This document shows, piece after piece, positions 1-8,552 of a stretch of 43,338 nucleotides of DNA. The stretch lies in NCBI GenBank assembly GCA_017853715.1, contig JAFMIZ010000011.1, positions 1-43,338 on the forward strand. The letters run 5' to 3'. The translations under genes were made by a program, and so were the position numbers. The notes under the pieces were generated by a model. It ran no database searches. It was given only the letters and a program-made list of their open reading frames with translations, and was not told the origin of the DNA. Numbering within the stretch: position 1 is the stretch's first letter; each line of letters opens with the position of its first letter. Origin of the DNA: Pedosphaera sp. (GTDB lineage: Bacteria > Verrucomicrobiota > Verrucomicrobiia > Limisphaerales > DSYF01).

Positions 1-229
1 CTGGCAAACGCTACCGCAACGGAGAATACTGCAATCGCGCGCTAGAACAGGTATGTCGGCTAGCGGGAGCCCCCGTGCAAGCTCCTTCCCCCGGGGACCG
101 GAACCCGAAACTTGCAACTCACACCGTTCGAATAGCTCCCCGTCCCTTGGTTTGGCAGGTCAAAATACGTTCATCGATTGGCAAAGGGTGATAAGCCTTC
201 TGCGCCCTCCGGGTTAGACTGACCATCGG
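1..229. other. Window edge: no confident gene; possible 3' tail of a truncated plus-strand frame
   Basis: The plus frame beginning at base 3 is open to a TGA at 189-191 and reads GKRYRNGEYCNRALEQ at its start, which is protein-like, but only about 62 codons are visible and I recognise no family. It could be the end of a gene cut by the window edge, or chance. Nothing else is supported before hemA. Confidence 0.2.
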
Positions 230-289
230 ATGAAGGCAGGAAAAGCCCGACTCGAGCTCGGGCGTAAGCTGGAATCCACGCCGTTTCGC

Positions 290-1369
290 ATGAAGTTTTT
301 TGCCGCAGGCTTGAGTTACAAAACCGCCACCGTGGACGTGCGCGAGAGAGTCGCCGTCCTTCCGACGCGGGCGCGTTGCTGCGGCTGCCGCCTGAAGATC
401 ACCGGTGGCCTGCGCGAAGTGGTCCTGCTCTCCACCTGCAACCGCGTCGAAATCTACGCCGTCACTGACTCGCCCTGGACTCACGGCGCCAATTTGTTCC
501 GGCTCTTGTCCAAGGACGGCACAGACGTCAGAAACCATCTTTACGAACTGGAAGGCAACGCCGCGATGGAACACCTGTTCTCCGTCGCCAGCGGACTCGA
601 TTCTATGGTGCTGGGTGAAACGGAAATCACCGGCCAACTCAAGCAGGCTTACCAAACCGCGCAGGATGCCAAACTCACGGGTCCCGTGACCAATCGCTTG
701 TTCCAAACAGCTTTCCAAGTCGGCAAACAGATCCGGACCCAAACCGCCATCGGACGCGGAGCCACTTCGGTGGGCAGCGTGGCCGTGGAACTGGCTGAGC
801 GGATCTTCGACAACGATTTCAGCAACCGCAGCGTGATAATTGTGGGCGCGGGAAAAATGGGCGAAGCCTGCGTGCGTCATTTGGCCAAGAAAGGCTCGAA
901 ATCTGTGCTGGTGGCGAATCGATCCCTCGAAAAGGCCCGCTCGCTCGCGGCTGAAATCGGCGGCGAACCCCTGCCCTTCGAGCAATTGTTCAACGCCATG
1001 CAGCAGGCCGACATTGTGGTCAGCTCGACCGGGGCACGTCGCGCCATTATCAAACGCGATGACATGGCAGCGGTTGTGAAAGCCCGTGGGGGACGTCCCT
1101 TGCTCCTCGTGGACATCGCCGTGCCGCGCGACATCGAGGCGTCAGTCCAGATGCTGGAGGGCGTTTACCTTTACAACATTGATCATTTGCAGGGCATCGT
1201 GCGTGAGAACGCTCAGTTGCGCGCCCATGAACTGGATCGCTGTCAGGGAATCATTGCCCTGCGAGCCACCGAGGCAGCCCACCGCTTGGATGGGCAACAA
1301 GCGAGCCGTCCGCCTAAATCACAGCCCAAGTTGACCCCCCCTTTAGAGCTGGCGACCTGCGCCGCATGA
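290..1369 (+). CDS. hemA: Glutamyl-tRNA reductase
   Basis: This enzyme catalyses the NADPH-dependent reduction of glutamyl-tRNA(Glu) to glutamate-1-semialdehyde, the first committed step of C5-pathway haem synthesis, in the cytoplasm. I start it at the ATG at 290, giving 359 aa. From this start the catalytic cysteine of LSTCNRVEIY is residue 50, as in E. coli; a start at 230 would add 20 unlikely residues. SVASGLDSMVLGE (98-110), the NADP-binding GAGKMG (187-192) and VDIAVPRDIE (274-283) are all family signatures. The C-terminal dimerisation part is short: only about 60 residues follow LYNIDHLQ, so the protein is nearer the roughly 335-aa chlamydial form than the 420-aa enterobacterial form. 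Residues 24-36 (LPTRARCCGCRLK) do not look like the family, although the spacing is kept; see findings. Confidence 0.93.
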   Translation: MKFFAAGLSYKTATVDVRERVAVLPTRARCCGCRLKITGGLREVVLLSTCNRVEIYAVTDSPWTHGANLFRLLSKDGTDVRNHLYELEGNAAMEHLFSVASGLDSMVLGETEITGQLKQAYQTAQDAKLTGPVTNRLFQTAFQVGKQIRTQTAIGRGATSVGSVAVELAERIFDNDFSNRSVIIVGAGKMGEACVRHLAKKGSKSVLVANRSLEKARSLAAEIGGEPLPFEQLFNAMQQADIVVSSTGARRAIIKRDDMAAVVKARGGRPLLLVDIAVPRDIEASVQMLEGVYLYNIDHLQGIVRENAQLRAHELDRCQGIIALRATEAAHRLDGQQASRPPKSQPKLTPPLELATCAA

Positions 1370-1559
1370 GGCGGGGAAGAATTCCGCTGGAATAGAGATG
1401 AAGCATCCGACCCTTAGGGTAATTAGAACCCTGCATCGAATAGATTGAAATAGCAGGACAAATGATGATGAGCCTTTGGCAAGCACCGGGTAGTTCCAAC
1501 CGGCATTTCGCAGGAGACTCACCACACACCGGAGGCAATGCCACAAACGCACCACGCAT
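1370..1559 (+). other. Intergenic leader between hemA and the multihaem cytochrome gene
   Basis: A stretch of 190 bases without a gene. A very short hairpin (ATTCC-GCT-GGAAT near 1381-1393) follows the hemA stop but has no T-tract, so I do not call it a terminator. No clear Shine-Dalgarno sequence precedes the ATG at 1560. Confidence 0.3.
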
Positions 1560-3761
1560 ATGAACAAAAACACCAGAAGCACATCACTGCTGCTGGCAGC
1601 CCTTGCGCTGCTGGCTTCGCTCGAAACCATCGTGGTCCACGCCCAAGGCAACAAGATCGCCGCGCGCCCACTCACCCCGCAAGAGATCAAGGACTACGCC
1701 CTACCCACCGCCACGCAGCCCTCGGGTGGCTTGTATACTGTGGGGGTGGGCCAACCTGTTTACCTCGAAGTCGAGGTGCAGCAGAACTTGGCCGGTGTCA
1801 CGGGTGTTAATTGGAATCTCGCCACCAAGCCACTGGGTTCTGCTGCCGCATTGCAGGCGAGCCCACTACCGACGAACATGCCCATTTACAGCCCGGGTGA
1901 TCGCGGGGCCCTGAAGATTGTGGGCGACCGGATGCTCCTGCGCCCTGATCTGACCGGTAACTATCTGATCACCGCGCAAGTGCTGATCAACGGCGGCGGC
2001 CTGATGTTGACGCAGGCGGTTTCCGGCGGCACCTACATGGGCAACAACTTCTGCCAGCTGTGTCATAGCGGCGGGTTTTTGCCAGACACAATGGGGCCGT
2101 GGTCATTAACCGCGCACGCAGGAGCGTTCTCCAATGCGATTGACGGCATCAGCACCACGCACTTCAGCCAGAACTGCATCAAGTGCCACTCCGTCGGCTA
2201 CGACACCTTCGCCGGTGCAACCAACGGCGGCTTCGATGACATTCAAGCGCTGACCGGCTGGACATTTCCCGGAGAGTTGACCAACGGCAACTTCGCCGCC
2301 ATGCCGCAGAGCTTGCGCGAGAAGTCCAACGTGCAATGTGAAAACTGCCATGGCCCCGGCAGCGAACATGCATACTCGCTCGGTGACATCAAAAAGATTT
2401 CCGTCAGCATGAGCGCAGGCGACTGTGCTCAGTGCCATGACTCCGAGCCGTATCACTTGAAAGCCCAAGAGTGGAACAACTCGCGCCACGCCATCGCCAC
2501 GCGCTATCCGACTGGTGAAAGCCGCTCGTCCTGTGTGCGCTGCCACTCCGGTCTGGGCTTCGTGGACATGGTGGACGGAAAACCTCAACGCACCGATTAC
2601 GAGGCCCTCACCTGCGCGGTCTGCCATGATCCGCATGGGCCGACGAATAACCCCTCCATGCTCCGCAAAGTCGGCCCGGTGACGCTGGCAGACAACATTA
2701 CCACCATCACGAACGGCGGCAAAGGCCAGTTGTGCATCAGTTGCCATATCGGGCGCCGCGATGCCGTCACGTACGTTGAAACCACTACCGGCAGCGGCAA
2801 CTTCGGTCCGCACTATGGCGTACAAGGTGACATGATCGCGGGTGCCAATGCTGTGACCTATGGCAAGGAAATCGCCAGCAGCGCGCATGGCTCCGTCGTT
2901 CCCGAAACGTGCGTGGGCTGTCACTTGCAGGAAGTTTCCGCCAGCGCGCCTTACTTCGGAAATGTCGGTGGCCACACCTTCCTTCCTGCTTGGGATGGTC
3001 CCACAGCGGATCCAGCAGACGACATTCACCTGACCGGCCTCTGCACCGGTTGCCACGGCCCGATTGAATCCTTCGACTTCAAGCGCCAGGACTACGACGG
3101 CGACGGCGTGACTGAAGGCGTGCAAACGGAAGTCAAGGGTCTGCTCGACCAGTTGGGCATGTTGCTCCCGCCCATCGGGTCGCCGACCGTGACCGTCACG
3201 GCTTCCTACACCAAGTCGCAGTTGCGGGCCGCTTTCAACCACAAATTCGTCAAGGATGACGGCAGCTACGGTGTCCACAACCTCAGTTACGCCGTCGGTC
3301 TGCTCAAGGCCTCCATCGCCGACCTGACGGACGACGCCGACCATGACGGGGTCTCGGACACATGGGAAATCGCTAAGTTCGGTTCGTTGATCTACGACGG
3401 TAATGACGACAACGACAACGATGGCGTGAAGAACGCGCTCGAACTCGCCGCCGGCACCAATCCGCTTGTCGTGGACAGCGACGGCGATGGAGTGAGTGAT
3501 TATGCTGAACTCCAAGCGGGCAGCGACCCGATGAATGCCAGCGACATCCCCGGCTTCATCGTTCAAATCTACAACGCGGCCGAAGTCGAGTTCGCCTCGC
3601 AAGTCGGCCTGAAGTATCAGGTGCAAAAGGTCTCCGAACTCACCGGCACCTGGATGAACATGGGCAGCATCACCAACGGCACGGGCAACAACATCTCGAT
3701 GCCCGTGTCCACCCGCAACGGCGGTGCGCAGAACTTCTTCCGTGTCGTGCAGGCGCCCTGA
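1560..3761 (+). CDS. Secreted nine-haem cytochrome c with Asp-rich repeats and C-terminal module
   Basis: The 733-aa protein has a signal peptide (residues 1 to about 28, ending VVHA-Q), so it is exported and its haems are attached outside the cytoplasm. It carries nine CxxCH haem c sites, with first cysteines at residues 165, 206, 260, 289, 325, 352, 392, 451 and 495. Residues 30-160 form a non-haem, beta-rich N-terminal part. After the haem region come calcium-binding-like Asp-rich repeats resembling thrombospondin type 3 (DADHDGVSDTWE, DNDNDGVKNALE, DSDGDGVSDYAE). The last 65 residues form a module ending QNFFRVVQAP, similar to the ends of two other secreted proteins in the window. The haem content points to electron transfer in the periplasm or at the surface; donor and acceptor are unknown. 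It is probably monocistronic, followed by a strong terminator. Confidence 0.88.
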   Translation: MNKNTRSTSLLLAALALLASLETIVVHAQGNKIAARPLTPQEIKDYALPTATQPSGGLYTVGVGQPVYLEVEVQQNLAGVTGVNWNLATKPLGSAAALQASPLPTNMPIYSPGDRGALKIVGDRMLLRPDLTGNYLITAQVLINGGGLMLTQAVSGGTYMGNNFCQLCHSGGFLPDTMGPWSLTAHAGAFSNAIDGISTTHFSQNCIKCHSVGYDTFAGATNGGFDDIQALTGWTFPGELTNGNFAAMPQSLREKSNVQCENCHGPGSEHAYSLGDIKKISVSMSAGDCAQCHDSEPYHLKAQEWNNSRHAIATRYPTGESRSSCVRCHSGLGFVDMVDGKPQRTDYEALTCAVCHDPHGPTNNPSMLRKVGPVTLADNITTITNGGKGQLCISCHIGRRDAVTYVETTTGSGNFGPHYGVQGDMIAGANAVTYGKEIASSAHGSVVPETCVGCHLQEVSASAPYFGNVGGHTFLPAWDGPTADPADDIHLTGLCTGCHGPIESFDFKRQDYDGDGVTEGVQTEVKGLLDQLGMLLPPIGSPTVTVTASYTKSQLRAAFNHKFVKDDGSYGVHNLSYAVGLLKASIADLTDDADHDGVSDTWEIAKFGSLIYDGNDDNDNDGVKNALELAAGTNPLVVDSDGDGVSDYAELQAGSDPMNASDIPGFIVQIYNAAEVEFASQVGLKYQVQKVSELTGTWMNMGSITNGTGNNISMPVSTRNGGAQNFFRVVQAP

Positions 3762-3784
3762 AGTTTTCTGAATCAAAACTCAGA

Positions 3785-3815
3785 CCCCCTCCCGCGAACG
3801 CGGGAAGGGGTTTTT
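3785..3815 (+). terminator. Rho-independent terminator of the multihaem cytochrome gene
   Basis: The arms 3785-3796 and 3799-3810 pair over 12 positions with one mismatch (CCCCCTCCCGCG against CGCGGGAAGGGG) and are followed directly by TTTTT at 3811-3815. It begins 24 bases after the cytochrome stop codon. Confidence 0.88.
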
Positions 3816-4228
3816 AGCTCATCCAGCCGGTGACACTCTGAGCGATGCTGGTTGGCTGGCTAAATGACGCGTGAACGGAGGAACCGCCCCCACCGACCCC
3901 GCGACACTTTCCATTGGATGCGATGCGGGCCAGGCTGAATCGCACCCCCCAAAGTCGGCGGCGTCTTGACTGCGACACCGTCTTCACTGCCGCTTGAGGC
4001 GCGGGCTCCCGGCGGAGGAGGAAAATTATTGCCGGCCCGGCAGTCGCGCACTCAATCACTGAAAAGCCAGTGATCTCGGAGGTCGGCGAACGTTCACCGG
4101 GAATGCGCGAATACGCGATTTGAGTTCAACCTGCAACCCTGGGAAGAGCGACATTGCCTCGAGCAGGGAGGTCTGCGCCGGAAAAATGGCTGGCGGAAGT
4201 TTGCCTCAGCTAACCGTCGAGTGGGGTG
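3816..4228. other. Intergenic region with no recognised gene
   Basis: About 410 bases between the cytochrome terminator and the converging minus-strand gene. Short open frames on both strands have biased, Arg/Pro-rich compositions and no recognisable motif. I see no repeat, tRNA or regulatory element that I can support. Confidence 0.4.
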
Positions 4229-5140
4229 TTACTGCCCCTTCAAGCGGGACCAAGCCTCAATCTGCGCCTGTGAGCGGCGCGCGACCTCACGGAGTGCTGC
4301 CTCGTGACGGGCCTTCACCTGATGCAGTTCATCGAGTGCGGCTTTGCGATCCGCATCGGAACCGGTTGAATCGGCTGCACGAAGCCGCTGCTCGATCTTG
4401 GCAATTTCCTCCCGCATCCTGGCGACGCCAGCCTCAAACTCTTTCAGTGATGCGTCGCGCAGCAGACTCCTGCCAGCGTCAAAGGGAACACTAGCCGGGT
4501 CCGGTATGAGACGATTAACTGCGGTGACGGCCGCCTCGGCCTGCGCCGCCTCATCACCTGTTCGCACCGGCGCAGGCTCGCTGGCGACCCGGGCAATGGC
4601 CCGGGCGAGATCAAACTCCAAAGCAGGTAGCCATGCAGAGCTCAATTGTGCGAGCGCATCATGCCGATCCGACTGGGATACGGCGATGCCGAGGTAGAAG
4701 GGGTTGCCCTGTGAAAGATTCTGCACGCGAACGCCCTCGGCGGAGGCTTGCGAGGCACTTGCCTCGCTCCACTCGGTGACTTCAGACACACGCAAACGAC
4801 CATCAGCCTCGCGCTCGAATTCCTCCATTGTCTGCCTGATCTGCTGCACCAAAGCCAGTTGCTCCGGCGATGCGTTGGTTGCGGAGAACAGGGCGTAAAA
4901 ATGAAGATCAACCGGACCTCTTAAAGATTTCAAAACATCCCGCGAGATATCGGAGAGGTTGATCTCAACCGCCTGCCCCTCGCCTTCAAGGGGGGCTGGA
5001 GCGCGATGAACAACCCAATAAGTGATGGCTGCTGCCGATACGGCCGCCAGCAGCACAGCCAACGGGACACTGGTGCCAGCCTGAAGACAAATCCGACCAC
5101 CCGACGATTCGAACCAACGGAATGTTTTTGAGATTTTCAT
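4229..5140 (-). CDS. GldG-like (ABC_transp_aux type) membrane-anchored protein, orphan
   Basis: Starting at the ATG at 5140 (MKISKTFRWF) gives 303 aa; an in-frame ATG at 5215 would add 25 residues. One membrane segment lies near residues 25-44 (VPLAVLLAAVSAAAITYWVV). The following roughly 140 residues match the pattern of the GldG/PF09822 auxiliary domain of ABC-2 systems: LSDISRDVLKSL, then PVDLHFYALF, QIRQTMEEFEREA, GNPFYLGIAVS and LEFDLARAIARV. The C-terminal third is charged and Ala/Glu-rich and probably coiled coil. Family members normally sit beside an ABC ATPase and permease and work in export or gliding, but no such neighbour is present here. The function is therefore inferred only from fold similarity. 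Confidence 0.72.
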   Translation of the reverse strand: MKISKTFRWFESSGGRICLQAGTSVPLAVLLAAVSAAAITYWVVHRAPAPLEGEGQAVEINLSDISRDVLKSLRGPVDLHFYALFSATNASPEQLALVQQIRQTMEEFEREADGRLRVSEVTEWSEASASQASAEGVRVQNLSQGNPFYLGIAVSQSDRHDALAQLSSAWLPALEFDLARAIARVASEPAPVRTGDEAAQAEAAVTAVNRLIPDPASVPFDAGRSLLRDASLKEFEAGVARMREEIAKIEQRLRAADSTGSDADRKAALDELHQVKARHEAALREVARRSQAQIEAWSRLKGQ

Positions 5141-5650
5141 GTGTGGCATTGACGGACAGACGAAGCGGTGCAACTCACTCTCACCCAGCCGGAATCGCCC
5201 TAACAATTGCATCATAATGGCATGTCAGGCGGTCTGCCAAGCAACAGACAATTATTCAGGAGGAGGATCGGCCAATATCTGTCAGCACCACCCGGCAATT
5301 TCCGAAAGCAACAAGGTTGGACAGCGCAAGCTGTAGCACAAGCACTCATGCGCTATTTCACGAACTTCCTTCGCCTACCATCCACCACTGACAACGCCGG
5401 ATAGTCCCCACAGCCTGCAATTTTGGTTGACCCGGGAACAAAGTGGCATGAAAAACCTTTGCGGCGTCTGTTGGGCACCTTCGCAGCGTTGCTCTCTCTC
5501 TTGCCCGAGAACCAGCACAGGCTCCAACCTGTCATCATCGACGCATTCCCCCATCCTCAAATTGTTTGCCCTCGGTCGAATGTTTCGCTTTTCAGCCTCA
5601 ATGCATTCACCTAGCTTCACGCCTTTGCAAACCGAATTGGAACATCAGAC
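5141..5650. other. Divergent intergenic region upstream of the GldG-like and PfkB genes
   Basis: About 510 bases between two divergently transcribed genes, so it should hold both promoters. I cannot single out a convincing -35/-10 pair or operator. Short frames here lack motifs and appear non-coding. Confidence 0.4.
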
Positions 5651-6550
5651 ATGAGCGTATTGATTGTTGGTTCGACGGCACTGGATTCCATCAAGACCCC
5701 GAAGGCCTTCAACCCCAAGCTGCTGGGCGGTTCCGCCAGCCACGCGGGCGTGGCGGCGAGCTTCTTCACCGATGTAAATCTCGTGGGAGTCGTCGGCGAT
5801 GACTTCCCTCGCAAATACACCGCGCTCTACCAGCAACACGGACTCGACCTCGCCGGCCTGCAGGTGAAACCCGGCAAGACTTTTCACTGGTCAGGCGAAT
5901 ACGAGATCAACATGAACCGCCGCCGCACCCTCGCCACCGAGCTGGGGGTGTTTGAAACGTTCTCACCCGAACTGCCCGAGGCGTATCGCACCACCCCTTT
6001 CGTCCTGTTGGCGAACATTGCCCCCGCGCTGCAGCACCACGTGCTGGACCAGATGAAAAAGCCCAAGTTCGTGGCCGCCGACACCATGGACCTCTGGCTG
6101 AACATCGCGATGCCTGACTTGCTGCGATTGCTCAAGCGCGTTGACCTTTTCGTGCTCAATGACAGTGAGGCGCAGCAGCTGGTGAAGGAGGACAACGTTG
6201 TCGCCGCCCTGCCCAAGCTCCACAAGCTCGGACCCAAATACGTCATCATCAAGAAGGGCGAACACGGCTCGATCCTATCCGGCCCGAGCGGCCTGTTCAT
6301 TGCACCCGCGTATCCGTTGAAGAAAGTCGTGGACCCCACCGGCGCAGGCGATTCATTCGTAGGCGGCTTGATGGGTTACCTTGCAGGTTCCAAGGGGCCG
6401 ATTGAAACCAATCTGCGCCGCGCCATGATCTACGGCAGCGTGACCGCCTCTTTCTGCTGTGAAGGCTTCGGCCTCACCCGCACCACGAAGACCAGCCGCG
6501 CAGACATCGAGAAGCGCGTGAAGGAACTGCTGCGCATCTCCTGTGTGTAG
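5651..6550 (+). CDS. PfkB-family carbohydrate kinase
   Basis: A 299-aa cytoplasmic sugar or nucleoside kinase of the ribokinase/PfkB fold, transferring phosphate from ATP to a sugar hydroxyl. The N-terminal substrate-binding signature GGSASHAG is at residues 26-33. The C-terminal PfkB signature DPTGAGDSFVGG is at 228-239, with the anion-hole GAGD and catalytic Asp234. KYVIIKKGEHG (196-206) is the usual strand before the nucleotide site. Length is normal for the family. The substrate cannot be read from the sequence, and the neighbours (GldG-like protein, serine acetyltransferase) do not suggest one. No strong ribosome-binding site is visible, but the start fits the family, which begins with a short hydrophobic beta strand (MSVLIVGSTALD). 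Confidence 0.9.
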   Translation: MSVLIVGSTALDSIKTPKAFNPKLLGGSASHAGVAASFFTDVNLVGVVGDDFPRKYTALYQQHGLDLAGLQVKPGKTFHWSGEYEINMNRRRTLATELGVFETFSPELPEAYRTTPFVLLANIAPALQHHVLDQMKKPKFVAADTMDLWLNIAMPDLLRLLKRVDLFVLNDSEAQQLVKEDNVVAALPKLHKLGPKYVIIKKGEHGSILSGPSGLFIAPAYPLKKVVDPTGAGDSFVGGLMGYLAGSKGPIETNLRRAMIYGSVTASFCCEGFGLTRTTKTSRADIEKRVKELLRISCV

Positions 6551-6559
6551 TTACGCGGC

Positions 6560-6622
6560 GCCGGCTTTTCAGCCGGCCCGATTACCCGCGGAAATCGAGA
6601 TCTCGCCGGCTGGAAAGTCGGC
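6560..6622. repeat. Inverted pair of an 18-base REP-like palindrome between convergent genes
   Basis: Bases 6560-6577 (GCCGGCTTTTCAGCCGGC) form a 7-bp hairpin with a TTTC loop. Bases 6605-6622, read on the minus strand, are the same 18-mer with two changes (GCCGACTTTCCAGCCGGC). Two inverted copies of one palindromic unit, 27 bases apart and placed between the converging pfkB-like and cysE stops, resemble a REPIN. They may also act as a weak bidirectional terminator. Confidence 0.6.
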
Positions 6623-6628
6623 TTTAGG

Positions 6629-7576
6629 TCAAATCTGGAAATCCAACGGATCGCCCGAGCGCTCTTTCTTGTTCAGGATTTTCACGTTGGGATCTTCCTG
6701 AACGACGAGCGAGTGCGGCGGCACGCTGTGGGTAAGGAACACGCTCGCACCAATCGTGCTGTGTGCGCCGACCACGGTTTCCCCGCCGACAATCGTGGCT
6801 CCGGCGTAGATGGTCACGTGATCCTCCAGCGTGGGATGACGCTTTTTGCCGCGCAACTGCTGCCCTGCCGCCAGCGAGCGCGCCACCAAGCCTACACCTT
6901 GGTACATCTTCACATGGTTCCCGATCTCGGTGGTTTCACCGATCACCGTGCCGGTGCAATGGTCCACGAAGAAATGCGTTCCAATCTTTGCGCCGGGATG
7001 CAGGTCCATGCCGGTGCGGCTGTGCGCCCACTCGGTCATGATGCGCGGAATCAGCGGCACATGTTGCTTATAGAGTTCATGCCCCATGCGCTGCACCGCG
7101 ATGCATTCGACGAACGGGTAAGCCACAATCACTTCCTCGCGACCCAAGGCCGCCGGATCCCCGTTGAACGCCGCTTCAATGTCCGTTTGCAGCATCTCCC
7201 GCACGGCAGGCAGGCAACCGAGAAACTTGGCGGACAGTGATTGCGCGACAGCGTGCGCGTCTTTCTTGGCCAGACCCGAAGGCGGATTGTATTCCAACGC
7301 CTTGGTCATTTCGGCCTCCAAGGCAACACGCACGGAACCAAGCAACTTTTCCGTGTTGGCCTTGAGTTCAGAGGAATGTTGCAACTGCTCCTCAAAGAAG
7401 CCCGGGAACAGCAGGCAGAGCAATTGTTCCGTGATGACGGCGACCGCGCACTTCGAGGGCAGGTTCTTGCCGTCCACGTGATTGATCCCGCCGAGCTTCG
7501 TGTAAGAATCCACGAGCTTGTCCGTCAGTTGTGCCAGGGTCGGTTGCACGGGCGCATTATCTGGGACGCGGGCCAA
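6629..7576 (-). CDS. cysE: Serine O-acetyltransferase (EpsC/CysE type)
   Basis: The enzyme makes O-acetylserine from serine and acetyl-CoA for cysteine synthesis, in the cytoplasm. The protein is 315 aa: a helical N-terminal domain followed, from about residue 195, by a left-handed beta-helix of hexapeptide repeats. The motifs DLHPGAKIGTHFFVDH, GTVIGETTEIG, KMYQGVGL, HPTLEDHVTIYAGATIVGG and STIGASVFL are classic for serine acetyltransferase, including the catalytic Asp and His in the FFVDH region. Length matches the long EpsC form rather than the 270-aa enteric form. It lies downstream of lpxK-lpxL on the same strand, separated by 88 bases that contain a hairpin, so it may have its own expression. 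No cysteine synthase gene is adjacent. Confidence 0.92.
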   Translation of the reverse strand: MARVPDNAPVQPTLAQLTDKLVDSYTKLGGINHVDGKNLPSKCAVAVITEQLLCLLFPGFFEEQLQHSSELKANTEKLLGSVRVALEAEMTKALEYNPPSGLAKKDAHAVAQSLSAKFLGCLPAVREMLQTDIEAAFNGDPAALGREEVIVAYPFVECIAVQRMGHELYKQHVPLIPRIMTEWAHSRTGMDLHPGAKIGTHFFVDHCTGTVIGETTEIGNHVKMYQGVGLVARSLAAGQQLRGKKRHPTLEDHVTIYAGATIVGGETVVGAHSTIGASVFLTHSVPPHSLVVQEDPNVKILNKKERSGDPLDFQI

Positions 7577-7601
7577 GGTGGCAAGGGCGTGTCAGGGAGA
7601 G

Positions 7602-7659
7602 TTGCAAGCTGAAGGTTGGCTGCGTACGCGGGTCACAATCGGTAACGTTCAACTTGCAG
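7602..7659. repeat. Imperfect inverted repeat between lpxL and cysE
   Basis: The arms 7602-7613 (TTGCAAGCTGAA) and 7648-7659 (TTCAACTTGCAG) pair over 12 positions with one mismatch and one wobble, enclosing 34 bases. No T-tract follows on the minus strand. It may be a transcript-processing hairpin or a small dispersed repeat. Confidence 0.4.
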
Positions 7660-7664
7660 CCGCC

Positions 7665-8552
7665 TTAGCCTGCCGGTTCAACCCCGTGTTTCCAGCGATT
7701 ATGAACCCAGAACCAATTCGCCGGGTCACGATGAATGGCCATCTCGAAGGCCGCATTCACGTCGCGCATGATAGCCTCGGTGGTGCGCACGACGCCGTTC
7801 TCGTGCGTGGGAATCTCCGCACCCGCCTCGATGCGCCACTTCGCCAGACCCATGCGGTAACAAATCCCGGTATAAAGCGGGCAATGATAGCGCAACGCAA
7901 ACAAGGCCACCGCTGGACTCGTCGCCGCAAAATGCCCCATCAAGGGGAATTGGAGCCCTTTTCGGCCACCGTTCTGATCACACAACAAGCCGAGAATGAC
8001 GCCGGGCCGATTCATCAACGCCTTGAGCTTTTCAGCGTCAAAGCGACGCTCGAAAAACAGGCATCCGGACTGCTCGCGGAGGGTCTGTAGCAGCCGGTTC
8101 AGCGCAGCTTGGCGCAGCCCGCGATATGTGGTGGCACAGACGTAGCCCGGACAAAACTGTCCAAAACGCGCGAAGAGTTCGAAGTTGCCGAAGTGCCCAA
8201 GGGCGACGACCAGACTGCGGGGCTTGACGCCCGGAGCGGGCCTGAATTCCGGCGGGACCACAAACTCCACGTGCGGCTTGAGCTCCTCGAAGGTCATGCC
8301 AGCCGTCTTGATGCCGCACGTGTAGCTTTCACCGATGCGCCGGAAGTTTTCCTTGGCCAAGTCCCGGACTTGCGCGCGCGATTTGCCAGGGAAGCTCCGC
8401 GCCAGATTCTTCAGAGACACCTTGCGGTGGCGTCCATCCAGGGAGTAGGCCAGCGCCCCCCCGGCGCGCCCCAAGCGCGCCACCAGGCGCAGCGGCAGGG
8501 CCTGAATCAAGCTGATCAGGGCACGTCCAATCAGGTAGAGCAGCGGGTCCAT
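7665..8552 (-). CDS. lpxL: Lipid A acyltransferase, LpxL/HtrB family
   Basis: The 295-aa inner-membrane acyltransferase is expected to add a secondary acyl chain from acyl-ACP to Kdo-lipid A or a related precursor. The N-terminal stretch (LYLIGRALISLIQALPLRL) is the usual hydrophobic anchor. SLKNLARSFPGKS (46-58) is the family's NL..SFP signature, and the catalytic HX4E motif is GHFGNFE (H120, E125). LCDQNGGRKG and the PLYTGICYR strand also fit. It starts immediately after the lpxK stop codon with no spacer, so the two lipid A genes are translationally linked. The exact acyl chain and number of acylations cannot be told. Together with lpxK it shows an outer membrane containing lipid A. Confidence 0.88.
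   Translation of the reverse strand: MDPLLYLIGRALISLIQALPLRLVARLGRAGGALAYSLDGRHRKVSLKNLARSFPGKSRAQVRDLAKENFRRIGESYTCGIKTAGMTFEELKPHVEFVVPPEFRPAPGVKPRSLVVALGHFGNFELFARFGQFCPGYVCATTYRGLRQAALNRLLQTLREQSGCLFFERRFDAEKLKALMNRPGVILGLLCDQNGGRKGLQFPLMGHFAATSPAVALFALRYHCPLYTGICYRMGLAKWRIEAGAEIPTHENGVVRTTEAIMRDVNAAFEMAIHRDPANWFWVHNRWKHGVEPAG

Noticed and set aside
119-985. Minus-strand frame of 288 codons over hemA
   Set aside because: HemA on the plus strand has all family signatures; the minus frame has none.
2106-3776. Long minus-strand frame (556 codons) opposite the nine-haem cytochrome
   Set aside because: It mirrors the codon pattern of the real gene, is His/Val/Ala-biased and has no domain, while the plus strand has a signal peptide and nine haem sites.
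5095-5125. tRNA T-loop-like GGTTCGAATC on the minus strand
   Set aside because: It lies inside the GldG-like coding sequence, and no acceptor or anticodon stems can be built around it.
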